Part shown: positions 8,569 through 18,198 of the stretch, piece after piece
How the letters are laid out: each line of letters starts with the position of its first letter
Position numbering within the stretch: position 1 is the stretch's first letter
Source: Maribacter aquimaris
GTDB taxonomy: Bacteria; Bacteroidota; Bacteroidia; Flavobacteriales; Flavobacteriaceae
DNA length: 64,000 nt
Direction: 5' to 3'
Assembly: GCF_014596745.1 (NCBI RefSeq)
Contig: NZ_JABTCF010000003.1
Coordinates: forward strand, 395,864 to 459,863
Notes under the pieces: model-generated
The model's database searches: none
What the model was told of the DNA's origin: nothing
What the model saw: the letters and a program-made list of their open reading frames with translations, nothing else
Position numbers and translations under genes: made by a program

Positions 8569-10626
8569 TCATTCGATTTTCCCCTCCAAATCCAATAAAA
8601 ATGCATATTCCTTGGTAACTTCCCTCAAGGATTCGAAACGTCCGGAAGCTCCTCCATGGCCAGCTTCCATATTGATATTGAACAACAATAGATGGTCATC
8701 GGTTTTCAATTCCCTTAATTTTGCCACCCATTTTGCTGGTTCAAAATACTGTACCTGTGAATCATGTAAACCAGTCGTGACCAACATATTGGGATAATCA
8801 TGGGCGGTTACATTATCATATGGGGAATAGGATTTCATGTAATCGTAGTATTTTTTATCATTGGGATTCCCCCATTCGTCATATTCCCCTGTCGTTAGCG
8901 GAATGGAATCATCCAACATGGTTGTTACCACATCCACAAAAGGCACAGCGGCAATAACCCCATTATAGAGTTCAGGTGCCATATTCACCACCGCCCCGAT
9001 CAAAAGTCCACCCGCAGATCCCCCCATCGCATAGAGATGGTCAGGACTTGTGAAATTGTTTTTGATCAGATGCTTGGAACAATCTACAAAGTCAGTGAAC
9101 GTGTTCATCTTTTTTAGGAGTTTACCATCATCATACCATTGCCTACCCAAATATTGTCCGCCCCTTATATGGGAAATGGCATAAACAAAACCACGATCCA
9201 AAAGACTTAAACGGACCGTAGAGAAATACGGATCAATGGTCGACCCATAAGAACCATAAGCATACTGTAATACGGGTGTGTCCTTATTGATCTCTGTATC
9301 TTTATGAAACACGATAGACATCGGGACCTTAGCCCCATCACGGGCCGTGGCCCATATGCGTTCTGACCTATAATCCTCCTTTTTGAACTTACCGCCCAGG
9401 ACTTCCTGTTCCTTTTTGACCACCTTGTCCTTGGTGCGCATATTAAAATCTATCACCGAGCTGGGTGTTGTCATTCCGTTATAGCCGTAGCGTAGGATCT
9501 CTGTGTCGAACTCGGGGTTCGCACCCACATAGGCCGTATAGGTTTCGCTTTCGAAGGGCAAATAATAACTATCCTTTTTATCCCAACGGGTGATCTTTAG
9601 TTTATTCAGTCCATTCTCCCGTTCGGAAAGCACATAATAATCCTTGAAAATATCAATATCCTCTAGCAAGACCTCCTCCCTATGGGGGATGAACTCTTCC
9701 CAAGATTCCGAAGAAGTCTGCGCTTCCCCAACCTTCATCAATTTAAAGTTCCTTGCTTTATCCTTATTGGTTAAAATATAAAATGAATCGCCATAGTGTG
9801 CTATGGAATACTCCAATCCCCTTTTCCGTGGGGAGAATATCCTGAAATCATCCATGGGGGTATCTGCATTCAATATCCTAAATTCGGAAGTCAATGTACT
9901 GTAACTCCCTATGACCAAATATTTATGTGACTTGGTTTTATAGACAAAGGTTCCGAAAGTTTCATCCTCTTCGTGATAAACCATGTGATCATCCGAAGTA
10001 TCGGTACCGAAAGTATGCCTGTAAATCTTATCAGCACGAAGTGTAACTGGGTCTTTTTTACTGTAGAACATGGTTTTGGTATCATTGGCCCACACAGAGC
10101 CACCCGTGGTGTTTTCTATTTTATCACTGTAGATTTCACCCGTTTCAAGATTCTTGATCTGAATGGTATACTGTCTTCGCGAAACCGTATCAATACCAAA
10201 TGCCGCCAATTTATTGTCTGGACTGATCGCAATCCCCCCTAAATTGAAGAATTCGTGCCCTTCGGCCATTTCATTGCAATCGAACATGATTTCCTCCGGG
10301 GCGTCCAACGTGTCTTTGTGACGGCTATAAATGGGGTATTCCTTGCCTTTCTCATAGCGGGTAACATACCAATATCCGTTTTTCTTATAAGGTACCGAGG
10401 AATCATCCTCCTTGATCCTTCCCTTCATTTCCTCGAACAAAGCGTTTTGGAAATCCTTGGTATGCGCGGTCAATTTTTCATAATAGGCATTTTCCTTCTC
10501 GAGATGGGCTATGACCTCCGGGTCTTCCCTATCGTTCATCCAATAGTAATCATCTACCCTAGTATCGTTATGTTTTACTAATTCCTTTTTTACTTTTTTG
10601 GCAACGGGGGCAACATTTTTTGTCAT
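8569..10626 (-). CDS. ptrB: Oligopeptidase B, S9A serine peptidase
   Basis: A 685-residue cytosolic-type peptidase without a signal peptide. An N-terminal beta-propeller (about 70-410) is followed by an alpha/beta hydrolase domain. The nucleophile is Ser537 in MGGSAGGLL, the acid is probably Asp622 in GLHDSQV and the base His657 in MEAGHGGASG. The N-terminal VDDYYWMNDRE is the usual oligopeptidase B start. Such enzymes cleave short peptides after Lys or Arg. The gene is divergent from ybaB, with promoter-like -7 elements for both in the 140-bp gap. Confidence 0.9.
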   Translation of the reverse strand: MTKNVAPVAKKVKKELVKHNDTRVDDYYWMNDREDPEVIAHLEKENAYYEKLTAHTKDFQNALFEEMKGRIKEDDSSVPYKKNGYWYVTRYEKGKEYPIYSRHKDTLDAPEEIMFDCNEMAEGHEFFNLGGIAISPDNKLAAFGIDTVSRRQYTIQIKNLETGEIYSDKIENTTGGSVWANDTKTMFYSKKDPVTLRADKIYRHTFGTDTSDDHMVYHEEDETFGTFVYKTKSHKYLVIGSYSTLTSEFRILNADTPMDDFRIFSPRKRGLEYSIAHYGDSFYILTNKDKARNFKLMKVGEAQTSSESWEEFIPHREEVLLEDIDIFKDYYVLSERENGLNKLKITRWDKKDSYYLPFESETYTAYVGANPEFDTEILRYGYNGMTTPSSVIDFNMRTKDKVVKKEQEVLGGKFKKEDYRSERIWATARDGAKVPMSIVFHKDTEINKDTPVLQYAYGSYGSTIDPYFSTVRLSLLDRGFVYAISHIRGGQYLGRQWYDDGKLLKKMNTFTDFVDCSKHLIKNNFTSPDHLYAMGGSAGGLLIGAVVNMAPELYNGVIAAVPFVDVVTTMLDDSIPLTTGEYDEWGNPNDKKYYDYMKSYSPYDNVTAHDYPNMLVTTGLHDSQVQYFEPAKWVAKLRELKTDDHLLLFNINMEAGHGGASGRFESLREVTKEYAFLLDLEGKIE

Positions 10627-10655
10627 GGTAATCTATTCATTATGGAAAGAAGATG

Positions 10656-10663
10656 CAAAAGTA
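10656..10663 (-). promoter_or_regulatory. Candidate -7 element for oligopeptidase B
   Basis: The minus-strand sequence is TACTTTTG, an exact match to the Bacteroidota -7 consensus TAnnTTTG, 30 bp upstream of the start codon. No clear -33 element is seen. Confidence 0.45.
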
Positions 10664-10711
10664 ATACTTACCATAGAAACTAGCATTCTTTTTACCCTGC
10701 GGATCATATAA

Positions 10712-10741
10712 TTGGGGTATCGGTACAATTTAGTAATTTTG
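10712..10741 (+). promoter_or_regulatory. Candidate Bacteroidota promoter for ybaB
   Basis: A TTG-containing -33 element (10712-10714) is followed after 19 nt by TAATTTTG (10734-10741), matching TAnnTTTG. The start codon is 27 nt further. Confidence 0.55.
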
Positions 10742-10767
10742 GCTCCGTAACATATAAAATAGAAAAC

Positions 10768-11094
10768 ATGTTTGGAGATATGATGGGAATGATGGGGAAA
10801 CTCAAAGAAGCCCAAGAAAAAGTAGAAGCCACAAAAAAAAGATTGGATACCGTTTACCTTCAGGAAGAATCATCCGATGGCTTATTATCCGTTTCGATTT
10901 CTGCCAATAGGGTCATAAAGGAAATCAAATTGGATGAAAGTTTATTACAGGATAAGGAGCAGCTTGAGGATTACCTTATCCTAACATTGAACAAGGCCAT
11001 AGAAAAGGCCACAAAAGTCAACGAAACCGAACTTGCAGCAGTTGCCAAGGAAGGTATGCCCAATATTCCAGGAATGGATTCGTTATTCAAATAG
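10768..11094 (+). CDS. ybaB: YbaB/EbfC family nucleoid-associated protein
   Basis: 108 residues, the usual family length. The Met-rich start [20 protein letters not shown], the central [19 protein letters not shown] and the C-terminal [10 protein letters not shown] match YbaB/EbfC, a small dimer that binds DNA and affects nucleoid structure. In many bacteria it sits by dnaX and recR; here it is followed by a thioredoxin gene 42 bp later and lies opposite oligopeptidase B. Confidence 0.92.
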   Translation: MFGDMMGMMGKLKEAQEKVEATKKRLDTVYLQEESSDGLLSVSISANRVIKEIKLDESLLQDKEQLEDYLILTLNKAIEKATKVNETELAAVAKEGMPNIPGMDSLFK

Positions 11095-11136
11095 ACCCTT
11101 GGCAGGGTTTTTGAAAAGCTCTTAAAAAACGATATC

Positions 11137-11589
11137 ATGAAAAGTTTGTTATTCCTATTCCTAGTCCCATTATTCCTTACCACCGAGATGCATACGGACA
11201 TGGATAAGGATACGAAATGGTTGACTGATTTTGAAAAGGCGCTAAAAGTGGCAAAAAAAGACCATAAGAATGTCTTGGTCTATTTTACGGGTAGCGACTG
11301 GTGCCCACCATGCAAAATGCTAAAGACCGATTTATTCGATTCAGCGGAATTCAAGGCACTTTCCAAGGACTATGTCCTATTATATGTTGATATGCCGAGA
11401 AATAGGGATTTGCTTTCCCCGGAGCAGAGGGAACACAACAAGGATCTTTTAAAGAAGTACAACAAAAAGGGAGTATTCCCCCTTCTAAAAATAGTCAATG
11501 CAAAAGGGAATGCGTTGGATGAATATTCTGGTTATAGCATGAATGGCGAGATCCGCTATCATCTAGACTTATTGAACAGGTATAAATAA
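11137..11589 (+). CDS. Exported thioredoxin-fold protein with CPPC centre
   Basis: 150 residues with a short N-terminal hydrophobic export signal (about 1-17). A thioredoxin-like domain follows, with the redox motif TGSDWCPPCKML at about 45-56 and a cis-proline region near GVFPLL. The CPPC active site and domain order suit the thiol oxidoreductase group often called thioredoxin_7 or DUF255-like in Bacteroidota, acting in the periplasm. It is probably co-transcribed with ybaB and ends at a strong terminator. Confidence 0.85.
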   Translation: MKSLLFLFLVPLFLTTEMHTDMDKDTKWLTDFEKALKVAKKDHKNVLVYFTGSDWCPPCKMLKTDLFDSAEFKALSKDYVLLYVDMPRNRDLLSPEQREHNKDLLKKYNKKGVFPLLKIVNAKGNALDEYSGYSMNGEIRYHLDLLNRYK

Positions 11590-11611
11590 TACATCGATTA
11601 CCATTATAACA

Positions 11612-11645
11612 AAAAAGGCTTCCCATTCAGGAAGCCCTTTTTGTT
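11612..11645 (+). terminator. Intrinsic terminator after the thioredoxin gene
   Basis: Stem GGCTTCC / GGAAGCC (11617-11637) with a 5-nt loop, followed by TTTTTG. Confidence 0.85.
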
Positions 11646-11817
11646 TGTGGACCAACCCTGTGCTGGCATATAAAATAATAGGCCGCAGCAAGGCGTATTA
11701 GTCCTTTACTAGCAACAGGGGCCCTATAATGTATTGTTTTAAAGCTTTTACAATCAATAGCTGCCGAATAAGTCATTTTACCTATTGAAGCCTATAGATC
11801 CTGAAATACGGTACAAT

Positions 11818-11851
11818 AAAAAAGGACTCCCGATATGGAAGTCCTTTTTAT
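11818..11851 (-). terminator. Intrinsic terminator after the OmpA-like gene
   Basis: GGACTCC and GGAAGTCC pair with one bulged base, flanked by an A-run and a T-run, 20 bp beyond the minus-strand stop. The 11646-11817 stretch between the two terminators shows nothing recognisable. Confidence 0.7.
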
Positions 11852-11871
11852 AGGTTAGTGTTTTACCCGTA

Positions 11872-12972
11872 TTAGTTGTTGATCAACCTGAATTCAGTTC
11901 TTCGGTTAACCGCGTGCTCTCTTTCAGTACAGGTAACACCTTCTGCACATCTGTTCTTAACTTTATTCTCTCCGTAACCATTGGCTACCAATAAGCTAGA
12001 GTTAATTCCTTTGGTGATCAAATAATCAGCGACCGCCTTAGCCCTTCTTTCGGAAAGATCTTGGTTAGAAGAAGCATTACCCCTTACATCGGTATGGGAA
12101 GCAATCTCCAATTTAACACCTGGATTTTGTTGCAAAACAGGCATTAAACGTGTATCGATGATTCTTTTGGCCTCAGCAGTCAAAGTAGCACTACCCAAGT
12201 TCCAATTGATTGGCAAAGCTTGGTATTCCACTAAAGAACATTCAACTTCTGTCCATGTAGTCAATCCACCTTTTTGCTTCATCACTTCCTTAGTAACAGT
12301 TTTTGTTACGGCAGGTACGGTTTCTTCAACAGTATAAGCATCTTTGTCCAATACCGTTTTAGTAATCTCGTCGTATTGGGCAGGAATTACCTCTTCGATA
12401 ACTTTTGCTGGCTCTAACAATACCCTTTTGGTATAGGAAGCGTTTTTAGAACCTATTGCTGTTTTGGCAACAGAAGCATCCGTTCCCAATACTTCAGTTG
12501 AAATAGTAGTGAACTCAGCAGGATATCCTTTGTAACACCAGTATCTACAATCATCAGGATTACCAGAGGCACAATCAGGTGCTGCAGCTCCCAATTCCCA
12601 TTGTGCATAAGCGGGCTTAATTTCAATGGTTTCTGAACTTGGTCTAAAGGATGCAGTACTAACACGCAAGGTGTTTCCTCCTTCTTTGGATACATATGTA
12701 ATGGTCTCTGTCCCCCATTTCTCTGGAACAACGGTCAATTTTTTACCAGCAGCCTTTATCTCAACCCTTTCAGTAATTGTCTTAAAAGTGGCAGGAACAG
12801 TTTTTAAAACCTTGTAAGCTGGCTTTACCGTTAAAGTCACGGTTTCATTAACGTATACATCCGGTGTGGTACAACGAACATAACATTTTCCCGGCTCAGG
12901 ATTGGCTGGCAAGTCTTGTGCCATTGTAATAGACGCAGTCATAACTGCAAAAAGGAATAGAATTTTTCTCAT
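11872..12972 (-). CDS. OmpA family protein with repeated beta motifs
   Basis: 366 residues. A signal peptide (about 1-18, ending TMAQ) is followed by a central region (about 30-245) built from imperfect repeats of the type TVPATFKTITERV, VIPAQYDEITKTV and TVPAVTKTVTKEV. The C-terminal OmpA/MotB-type peptidoglycan-binding domain (about 250-366) carries IASHTDVRGNASSNQDLS and the NRRTEFRLI end. The OmpA domain binds peptidoglycan, so the protein probably links the outer membrane or periplasm to the wall. What the repeats bind is unknown. Confidence 0.88.
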   Translation of the reverse strand: MRKILFLFAVMTASITMAQDLPANPEPGKCYVRCTTPDVYVNETVTLTVKPAYKVLKTVPATFKTITERVEIKAAGKKLTVVPEKWGTETITYVSKEGGNTLRVSTASFRPSSETIEIKPAYAQWELGAAAPDCASGNPDDCRYWCYKGYPAEFTTISTEVLGTDASVAKTAIGSKNASYTKRVLLEPAKVIEEVIPAQYDEITKTVLDKDAYTVEETVPAVTKTVTKEVMKQKGGLTTWTEVECSLVEYQALPINWNLGSATLTAEAKRIIDTRLMPVLQQNPGVKLEIASHTDVRGNASSNQDLSERRAKAVADYLITKGINSSLLVANGYGENKVKNRCAEGVTCTEREHAVNRRTEFRLINN

Positions 12973-13193
12973 AATAAAAATTTAGTGTTTGTTATTGTAT
13001 TGTTACTTGCTGCGAAAGTAGATGAACACAAAACCTTTATGGAGAAACTAAAAAATGACCGATTTGAGCATCGATAAAAAACATATTTCTTCGATGAAAT
13101 ACATTTGCGTAGGATATTTACTACCTTTTAGAAAAAAGAATTGAAAATTATTTGATCAAAATGTGTTACTTTTAAGTATTACAGGGTTTCGCT

Positions 13194-13517
13194 ATGATAG
13201 AAATAAAGAAAAAAGGCACGAACAAATATAGTTTCAAACTTAAATCTCAAAGTGGGCATACCCTTTTGAGAAGTGTTGAATATTTCGATAAGGCAGAAGT
13301 GCAGCATACCGTACAAAACCTCAATCCCACCAATATTAAAAGTATACGGTTTGAACGAAAAACCAGTAACGACGGATTATTCTTGTTCGACATCAAAAAT
13401 CCGAATGGCCAACTGATTGGTCACAGCCAGTATTATACTTCTGAGGCCGGAATGGAAAATGGCATCAAAACCTTGATGAAAAGAATCGACACCTTATCCC
13501 ATTTAGGTAAATTATAG
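13194..13517 (+). CDS. YegP/DUF1508 family protein
   Basis: 107 residues made of two tandem copies of the DUF1508 fold: KYSFKLKSQSGHTLLRSVEY in the first half and LFLFDIKNPNGQLIGHSQYY in the second. This matches YegP, a small two-repeat protein without known function. Its stop overlaps by 6 bp with the stop of the convergent aldolase gene. Confidence 0.88.
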   Translation: MIEIKKKGTNKYSFKLKSQSGHTLLRSVEYFDKAEVQHTVQNLNPTNIKSIRFERKTSNDGLFLFDIKNPNGQLIGHSQYYTSEAGMENGIKTLMKRIDTLSHLGKL

Positions 13518-14534
13518 TTTTTTCAGGATGTTGAGGAATCTCACATGCATTCCATCGGTATAATCCAAATGGGTGACGATGCGCAATTTCCCTTGTCCCA
13601 TACCTATAATCGATATTCCTTGTTCGCTCAATTTTTTTAAAAAACCCGCTTCGGACAACGTATTTTCATCGATCTCGAAAATGATAATATTGGTTTCAAT
13701 CGGTTCTACCTTTTTTATAAAGGACAATCCTTTCAAGACCTCTCCGATTTCAATAGCCCTTCTGTGATCGTCTGCCAATCGGTTGATGTTGTGATCCAAG
13801 GCATAGGATGCCGCTGCCGTCAAATAACCCGCTTGTCGCATGCCCCCTCCAAAGATCTTCCGGATCCTCAACGCCTTGTCCATCATTGCCTTACTACCCA
13901 TCAGCACGGACCCTACGGGACAACCCAGCCCCTTGCTGAAACAAACACTGATCGTATCGAACAATTGTCCGAACTGTTCCGGGGTCTCATTTTTGGCCAC
14001 CATGGCATTCCATATTCGCGCACCATCCAAGTGATAGGCCAGGTTATGCTTTTTACAAACGTTCTTGATCTTCTTTAACTCCTCAATATCCCAACAAGCA
14101 CCACCACCCTTATTGGTGGTATTCTCAATACACACTAAGGTAGTCAATGGACTGTGGTAAAAATCGGGTGGATTTATAGCTGCCTCCACTTGTCCCGCGG
14201 TCATCATTCCCCGATGGCCATCGATCAATCTACAGGAAACACCACTGTTGAAACTTACGCCCCCTCCCTCATAATTATATACATGGGCATATTTATCACA
14301 TATCAGTTGCTCCCCAGGTTGGGTATGCAGTTTTATGGCCGTCTGGTTCGCCATGGTGCCGCTGGGGAAAAATAAAGCGGCTTCCTTACCAAATAGCTCC
14401 GCTGTCTTGGCCTCCAAGGCATTGACCGAGGGGTCGGTTTTAAATACATCATCGCCCACTGGGGCATTCATCATGGCCTCCAACATTCCCTTGGAAGGTT
14501 GGGTCACCGTATCACTGATCAAATTGATATTCAC
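13512..14534 (-). CDS. ltaE: PLP-dependent threonine aldolase (GntG/LtaE family)
   Basis: 340 residues of fold-type I aldolase. MINLISDTVTQPS-like start, the substrate and PLP pieces PSGTMANQTAIKLH and CIENTTNKGGG, the Asp in YHLDGARIWNA and the PLP lysine in SVCFSKGLGCPVGSVL (the Lys before GLG) are all present. Low-specificity L-threonine aldolases split threonine or allo-threonine to glycine and acetaldehyde. Here the first residues read MNINLISDTVTQP. It has no obvious operon partner. Confidence 0.9.
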   Translation of the reverse strand: MNINLISDTVTQPSKGMLEAMMNAPVGDDVFKTDPSVNALEAKTAELFGKEAALFFPSGTMANQTAIKLHTQPGEQLICDKYAHVYNYEGGGVSFNSGVSCRLIDGHRGMMTAGQVEAAINPPDFYHSPLTTLVCIENTTNKGGGACWDIEELKKIKNVCKKHNLAYHLDGARIWNAMVAKNETPEQFGQLFDTISVCFSKGLGCPVGSVLMGSKAMMDKALRIRKIFGGGMRQAGYLTAAASYALDHNINRLADDHRRAIEIGEVLKGLSFIKKVEPIETNIIIFEIDENTLSEAGFLKKLSEQGISIIGMGQGKLRIVTHLDYTDGMHVRFLNILKKL

Positions 14535-14587
14535 TTTGTAATTTATTTATTTGGATACTCCTTTATCTGTAAGTTCTACGACTCGTT

Positions 14588-16987
14588 TTAGTGCATACAA
14601 TCCATTCCTATTGGGGAACCATCAGGAATCTTTGGCACAACTATCAATTGGAATTTCTCCGGGGCCTTCAAAAAACCATCGATCCGTCTTATCATTTCCT
14701 GTGGATAGGGGTCATTTTCGGCCAATAGTTGCTGTCTTAGTCTTTTTAATTTTTGAAAGGCAATAGCATTTACCTGGGGATGGACTTTATCATTTGCCGC
14801 AAGATTCATTATATGGTACAACACCCGAAAGTTGATGTTCCATTGGACTTCAGAAAAATAGGTGTCCTTATGCTGTTTGTTGATGGTATTTCCAATTACG
14901 GCGTCGAGTACATCGGCCAATCCCAAATTCTTGGGCTGTAACGCCTTTTGCTGAATTAACCTGGAAGCCCTTTCCGGGTGCAATAAAAAGGTCAAGGTCA
15001 TATCCGCGGAAGTTTCCGGTGCCGATAACGCATCAAAACCAACCCCGGTTTTACCCTTTAAGGATTCCCTGTTCTTTGGATACCCAAAAGCCCTCGGAGG
15101 AAACAGTTCCAACTTTTCCTTGGGAATGGCCATCCATTGGGCATCCAAAGTTTTTAGGAGAGTCGACAGGGCCTCTTGCTGCATTTTTTTGTCCGCAATG
15201 GAGACGACAGCCTGTCCATCCCCTTTTACCGTATAGTTATAATCCATACCGCCCACAACCTTGGCCACCGCTTCCGTTTGGTAACGATGAAAGAAATAAA
15301 GGGGTACGAAAACATCCTCCAAAACGGTATTGGGCTCTCCTTTTCGGATATTATCGATGGAAAAATTAGCAATGGCAAGAGCCCGCAAATCCAACATCGC
15401 ACCCAATTCCTTTGTTATATTTTTTCCATTGTCCCACAAATGTGCCAAAACATGGGCACTTCCCCCTAGGCGGGCATCCTGATCGGTGATATATCGCAGT
15501 CCGTGTTCCTTGGCAGCTCCCAAAATAGTCTCCAATCCATGCTTCTCATCCTTATTTTCAGGAAAATCGGTATAGGAGTAGGCAACGGTAACCTTATCCC
15601 ATGCCCCAATACCTGTGGCATAGGCTTTGGAAAAATCAATTTTCCCATTTTTTATGGTAAACTGTGGATGCGGATAATCCATCACCGAGGCCCTGTCATT
15701 GGTCGAAGCGGCATAATTATGGGCAAAACCAAGGGTATGCCCTATCTCATGTGCCGAAAGCTGCCGAATACGGGCCAAGGCCAAATCCAACATGGGTTGG
15801 TCATTATCGTCCCGCTCCGCAAAGGGTTTGTCCATTAATGCCTGGGCGATCAGAAAATCCTGTCGAATACGCAGACTGCCAAGACTTACGTGCCCTTTAA
15901 TGATCTCGCCTGTCCTAGGGTCTGTGATGCTGCCACCATAACTCCATCCCCTGGTCGATCGATGCACCCATTGAATCACATTGTAACGTACATCCAAGGG
16001 ATCGGCATCATCGGGAAGCATGATCAACTGGAAAGCATCTTTATATCCGATGGCCTCAAAAGCTTGGTTCCACCATCTCCCTCCTTCCAAAAGTGCGGAG
16101 CGTATGGGTTCGGGTGTACCATTGTCCAAATAATAAATAATGGGCTCAATGGCCTCGCTAATTGGGGCATTCGGGTCTTTTTTCCGCAACCGATGTCGGG
16201 TAATGAACCTTTTGACAATTGGGTCCTGTACCGGCGTGGAATAGTCGTAATAACTCATAGGATACGATCCAGAGCGGGTATCAAAAACCCGCTTTTTGTA
16301 GTTTTCATCGGGCAAGGCGATCAACGAATGGTGTTGGGCCACGGTGACCAAATTAGGGTTCGGGGTAACGGATTTGATATATTGCCCCTTGGCCTCTCCT
16401 TTAAAAGTCAAGGTCACATCAAATTCAACATTCTTTGGAAAGGCTTTTGTCCTTTCCATGGCAAAGGCACTTTTAGTTTTGTCCAAGCTATAAACACCCT
16501 GTTCGGATTGTTTTAACCTTGAGGCGACACCATGGGTATCCTGCAATAGGAAATCCGTGATGTCTATAATATATTTTCCGTCTTTTTCCTCCTCGATAGT
16601 AAAACCGAACAGGACGGATTTCGCAAATGCCTGCTCCACCGATTTCCGCTCCAAGGCATTATCGGTCAAAGCCCTAAATTTTAAATTGGGTTGCACCAAC
16701 AATAATTTACCCCCTGCTTTTTTAAAATATACGACCTGCTCGTTACCAAGCTGCCCGCGATCCAATCCGATATCGTTGCTACCAATGCCGCTACTTAGGG
16801 CGTAAACGTAGAGAAACTCCTTTTCCAAGTCTTCGACCTCTAAATATATTCTATCGTTTTTATCGTCCAGATAAAAGTTGAACAAGCCGTCGTACTTTTT
16901 ATAATCTTCACGATTCGCCTTGAACTGGGCATTGCATATTGATAGACCGATACATAAAAAGAAAATTAGGACAGGGTTAATCTTCAT
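14588..16987 (-). CDS. Exported zinc metalloprotease (DUF5117/DUF5118/DUF4953 type)
   Basis: About 799 residues from the ATG at 16987, which gives a proper signal peptide (MKINPVLIFFLCIGLSICNA). A start at 17047 would place 20 charged residues before it and is less likely. The zinc site is SAHEIGHTLGFAHN (HExxH followed by the third ligand region), near residue 400, preceded by the N-terminal DUF5117/5118 region and followed by the DUF4953 region, a set found together in Bacteroidota secreted proteases. The substrate is unknown; it probably acts in the periplasm or outside. Confidence 0.85.
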   Translation of the reverse strand: MKINPVLIFFLCIGLSICNAQFKANREDYKKYDGLFNFYLDDKNDRIYLEVEDLEKEFLYVYALSSGIGSNDIGLDRGQLGNEQVVYFKKAGGKLLLVQPNLKFRALTDNALERKSVEQAFAKSVLFGFTIEEEKDGKYIIDITDFLLQDTHGVASRLKQSEQGVYSLDKTKSAFAMERTKAFPKNVEFDVTLTFKGEAKGQYIKSVTPNPNLVTVAQHHSLIALPDENYKKRVFDTRSGSYPMSYYDYSTPVQDPIVKRFITRHRLRKKDPNAPISEAIEPIIYYLDNGTPEPIRSALLEGGRWWNQAFEAIGYKDAFQLIMLPDDADPLDVRYNVIQWVHRSTRGWSYGGSITDPRTGEIIKGHVSLGSLRIRQDFLIAQALMDKPFAERDDNDQPMLDLALARIRQLSAHEIGHTLGFAHNYAASTNDRASVMDYPHPQFTIKNGKIDFSKAYATGIGAWDKVTVAYSYTDFPENKDEKHGLETILGAAKEHGLRYITDQDARLGGSAHVLAHLWDNGKNITKELGAMLDLRALAIANFSIDNIRKGEPNTVLEDVFVPLYFFHRYQTEAVAKVVGGMDYNYTVKGDGQAVVSIADKKMQQEALSTLLKTLDAQWMAIPKEKLELFPPRAFGYPKNRESLKGKTGVGFDALSAPETSADMTLTFLLHPERASRLIQQKALQPKNLGLADVLDAVIGNTINKQHKDTYFSEVQWNINFRVLYHIMNLAANDKVHPQVNAIAFQKLKRLRQQLLAENDPYPQEMIRRIDGFLKAPEKFQLIVVPKIPDGSPIGMDCMH

Positions 16988-17082
16988 AATGGTTTTCCGC
17001 TTGGATTGATAAGCACTAAATTTATATAAAATAGATTGCACAACCATAGTTAAATCCTATTTTTGCTAAAAATGACAACACA

Positions 17083-18181
17083 ATGATAACCGTAGATCAA
17101 TCCAAAGATCTTATAGAGCGCCTTGGTGCGTTAAGGAGGTATCTTTGACATAGATGCCAAGCTTATAGAGATAGAGAACGAAGAGGAAAAAACACTTGCC
17201 CCTGATTTTTGGGATGACCCCAAGAAAGCGCAGGAGCAAATGAAATTCATCCAATCGAAAAAGCATTGGGTCGATGATTATAATGCCGCCAAGACCATGG
17301 TCGGGGACCTCGAGGTTTTAATCGAGTTCCAAAAAGAAGGCGAAGTACCCGAGTCCGAGGTTACCGCCCACTATGAAAAGGCCACCGATCTCATTGAAAA
17401 ATTAGAGTTCAAGAACATGCTTTCCGAAGAAGGTGATGAACTCACCGCCGTTTTACAGATTACCGCAGGGGCCGGGGGAACCGAAAGTTGTGACTGGGCC
17501 GCTATGTTGATGCGTATGTATATGATGTGGAGCGAAAAAAACGGGTACAAGGTCAAGGAACTCAATTATCAGGAAGGTGATGTTGCCGGTATCAAGACGG
17601 TGACCCTTGAGATTGAGGGTGAATATTCCTTTGGATGGTTGAAAGGCGAAAATGGCGTACATCGTTTGGTGCGCATCTCCCCTTTTGACAGTAATGCCAA
17701 GAGGCATACCTCTTTCGCTTCGGTTTATGTATATCCTTTGGTCGACGATAGTATCGAGATCGATGTCAACCCTGCCGATATCGAAATCACCACGGCAAGG
17801 TCGAGTGGTGCCGGTGGTCAGAATGTGAACAAGGTTGAAACCAAGGTCCAATTGGTCCACAAGCCTACAGGCATACAGATCCAATGCTCGGATTCACGTT
17901 CCCAACACGATAATAGGGCTACAGCCATGAAAATGTTGAAATCCCAATTGTATGAGATTGAATTGCGCAAGAAGATGGAAGCCCGGGAGGAAATCGAATC
18001 CTCCAAAATGAAGATTGAATGGGGATCACAAATCCGAAATTATGTAATGCACCCCTACAAATTGGTCAAGGATGTAAGGACTGGTGAGGAAACCGGGAAT
18101 GTAGATGCCGTTATGGATGGCAATATCGATCAATTCCTAAAAGCCTTTCTCATGATGATGGGACAAAAAGAAGAAGAATAA
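17083..18181 (+). CDS. prfB: Peptide chain release factor 2 with programmed +1 frameshift
   Basis: The gene is read as 21 codons from the ATG at 17083, a +1 shift at CTT TGA C (17143-17149), then 344 codons from 17147, giving 365 residues, the normal RF2 length. The first frame alone stops at the UGA at 17146. The second frame carries the stop-codon motif SPF (about 199-201) in [11 protein letters not shown] and the catalytic GGQ (about 244-246) in [12 protein letters not shown]2 ends translation at UGA and UAA. When RF2 is scarce the ribosome stalls at its own UGA and shifts, which gives autoregulation. A HAD gene follows 17 bp later. Confidence 0.95.
17134..17149 (+). promoter_or_regulatory. 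prfB: RF2 frameshift signal
   Basis: AGGAGG (17134-17139), then TAT, CTT, TGA and C. The Shine-Dalgarno-like hexamer is 3 nt before the CTT slippery codon, as in the classical Escherichia coli site. Confidence 0.93.
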
Positions 18182-18198
18182 TCCTGTAAAAAAATCAC

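Noticed and set aside
15890..16516. A 208-codon open frame opposite the metalloprotease
   Set aside because: It is the antisense of a well-supported coding region with a signal peptide and zinc motif, and has no family features.
17083..17239. The stop in the prfB start region as a sequencing error or pseudogene
   Set aside because: AGGAGG, CTT, TGA and C are in the exact classical order for programmed RF2 frameshifting.
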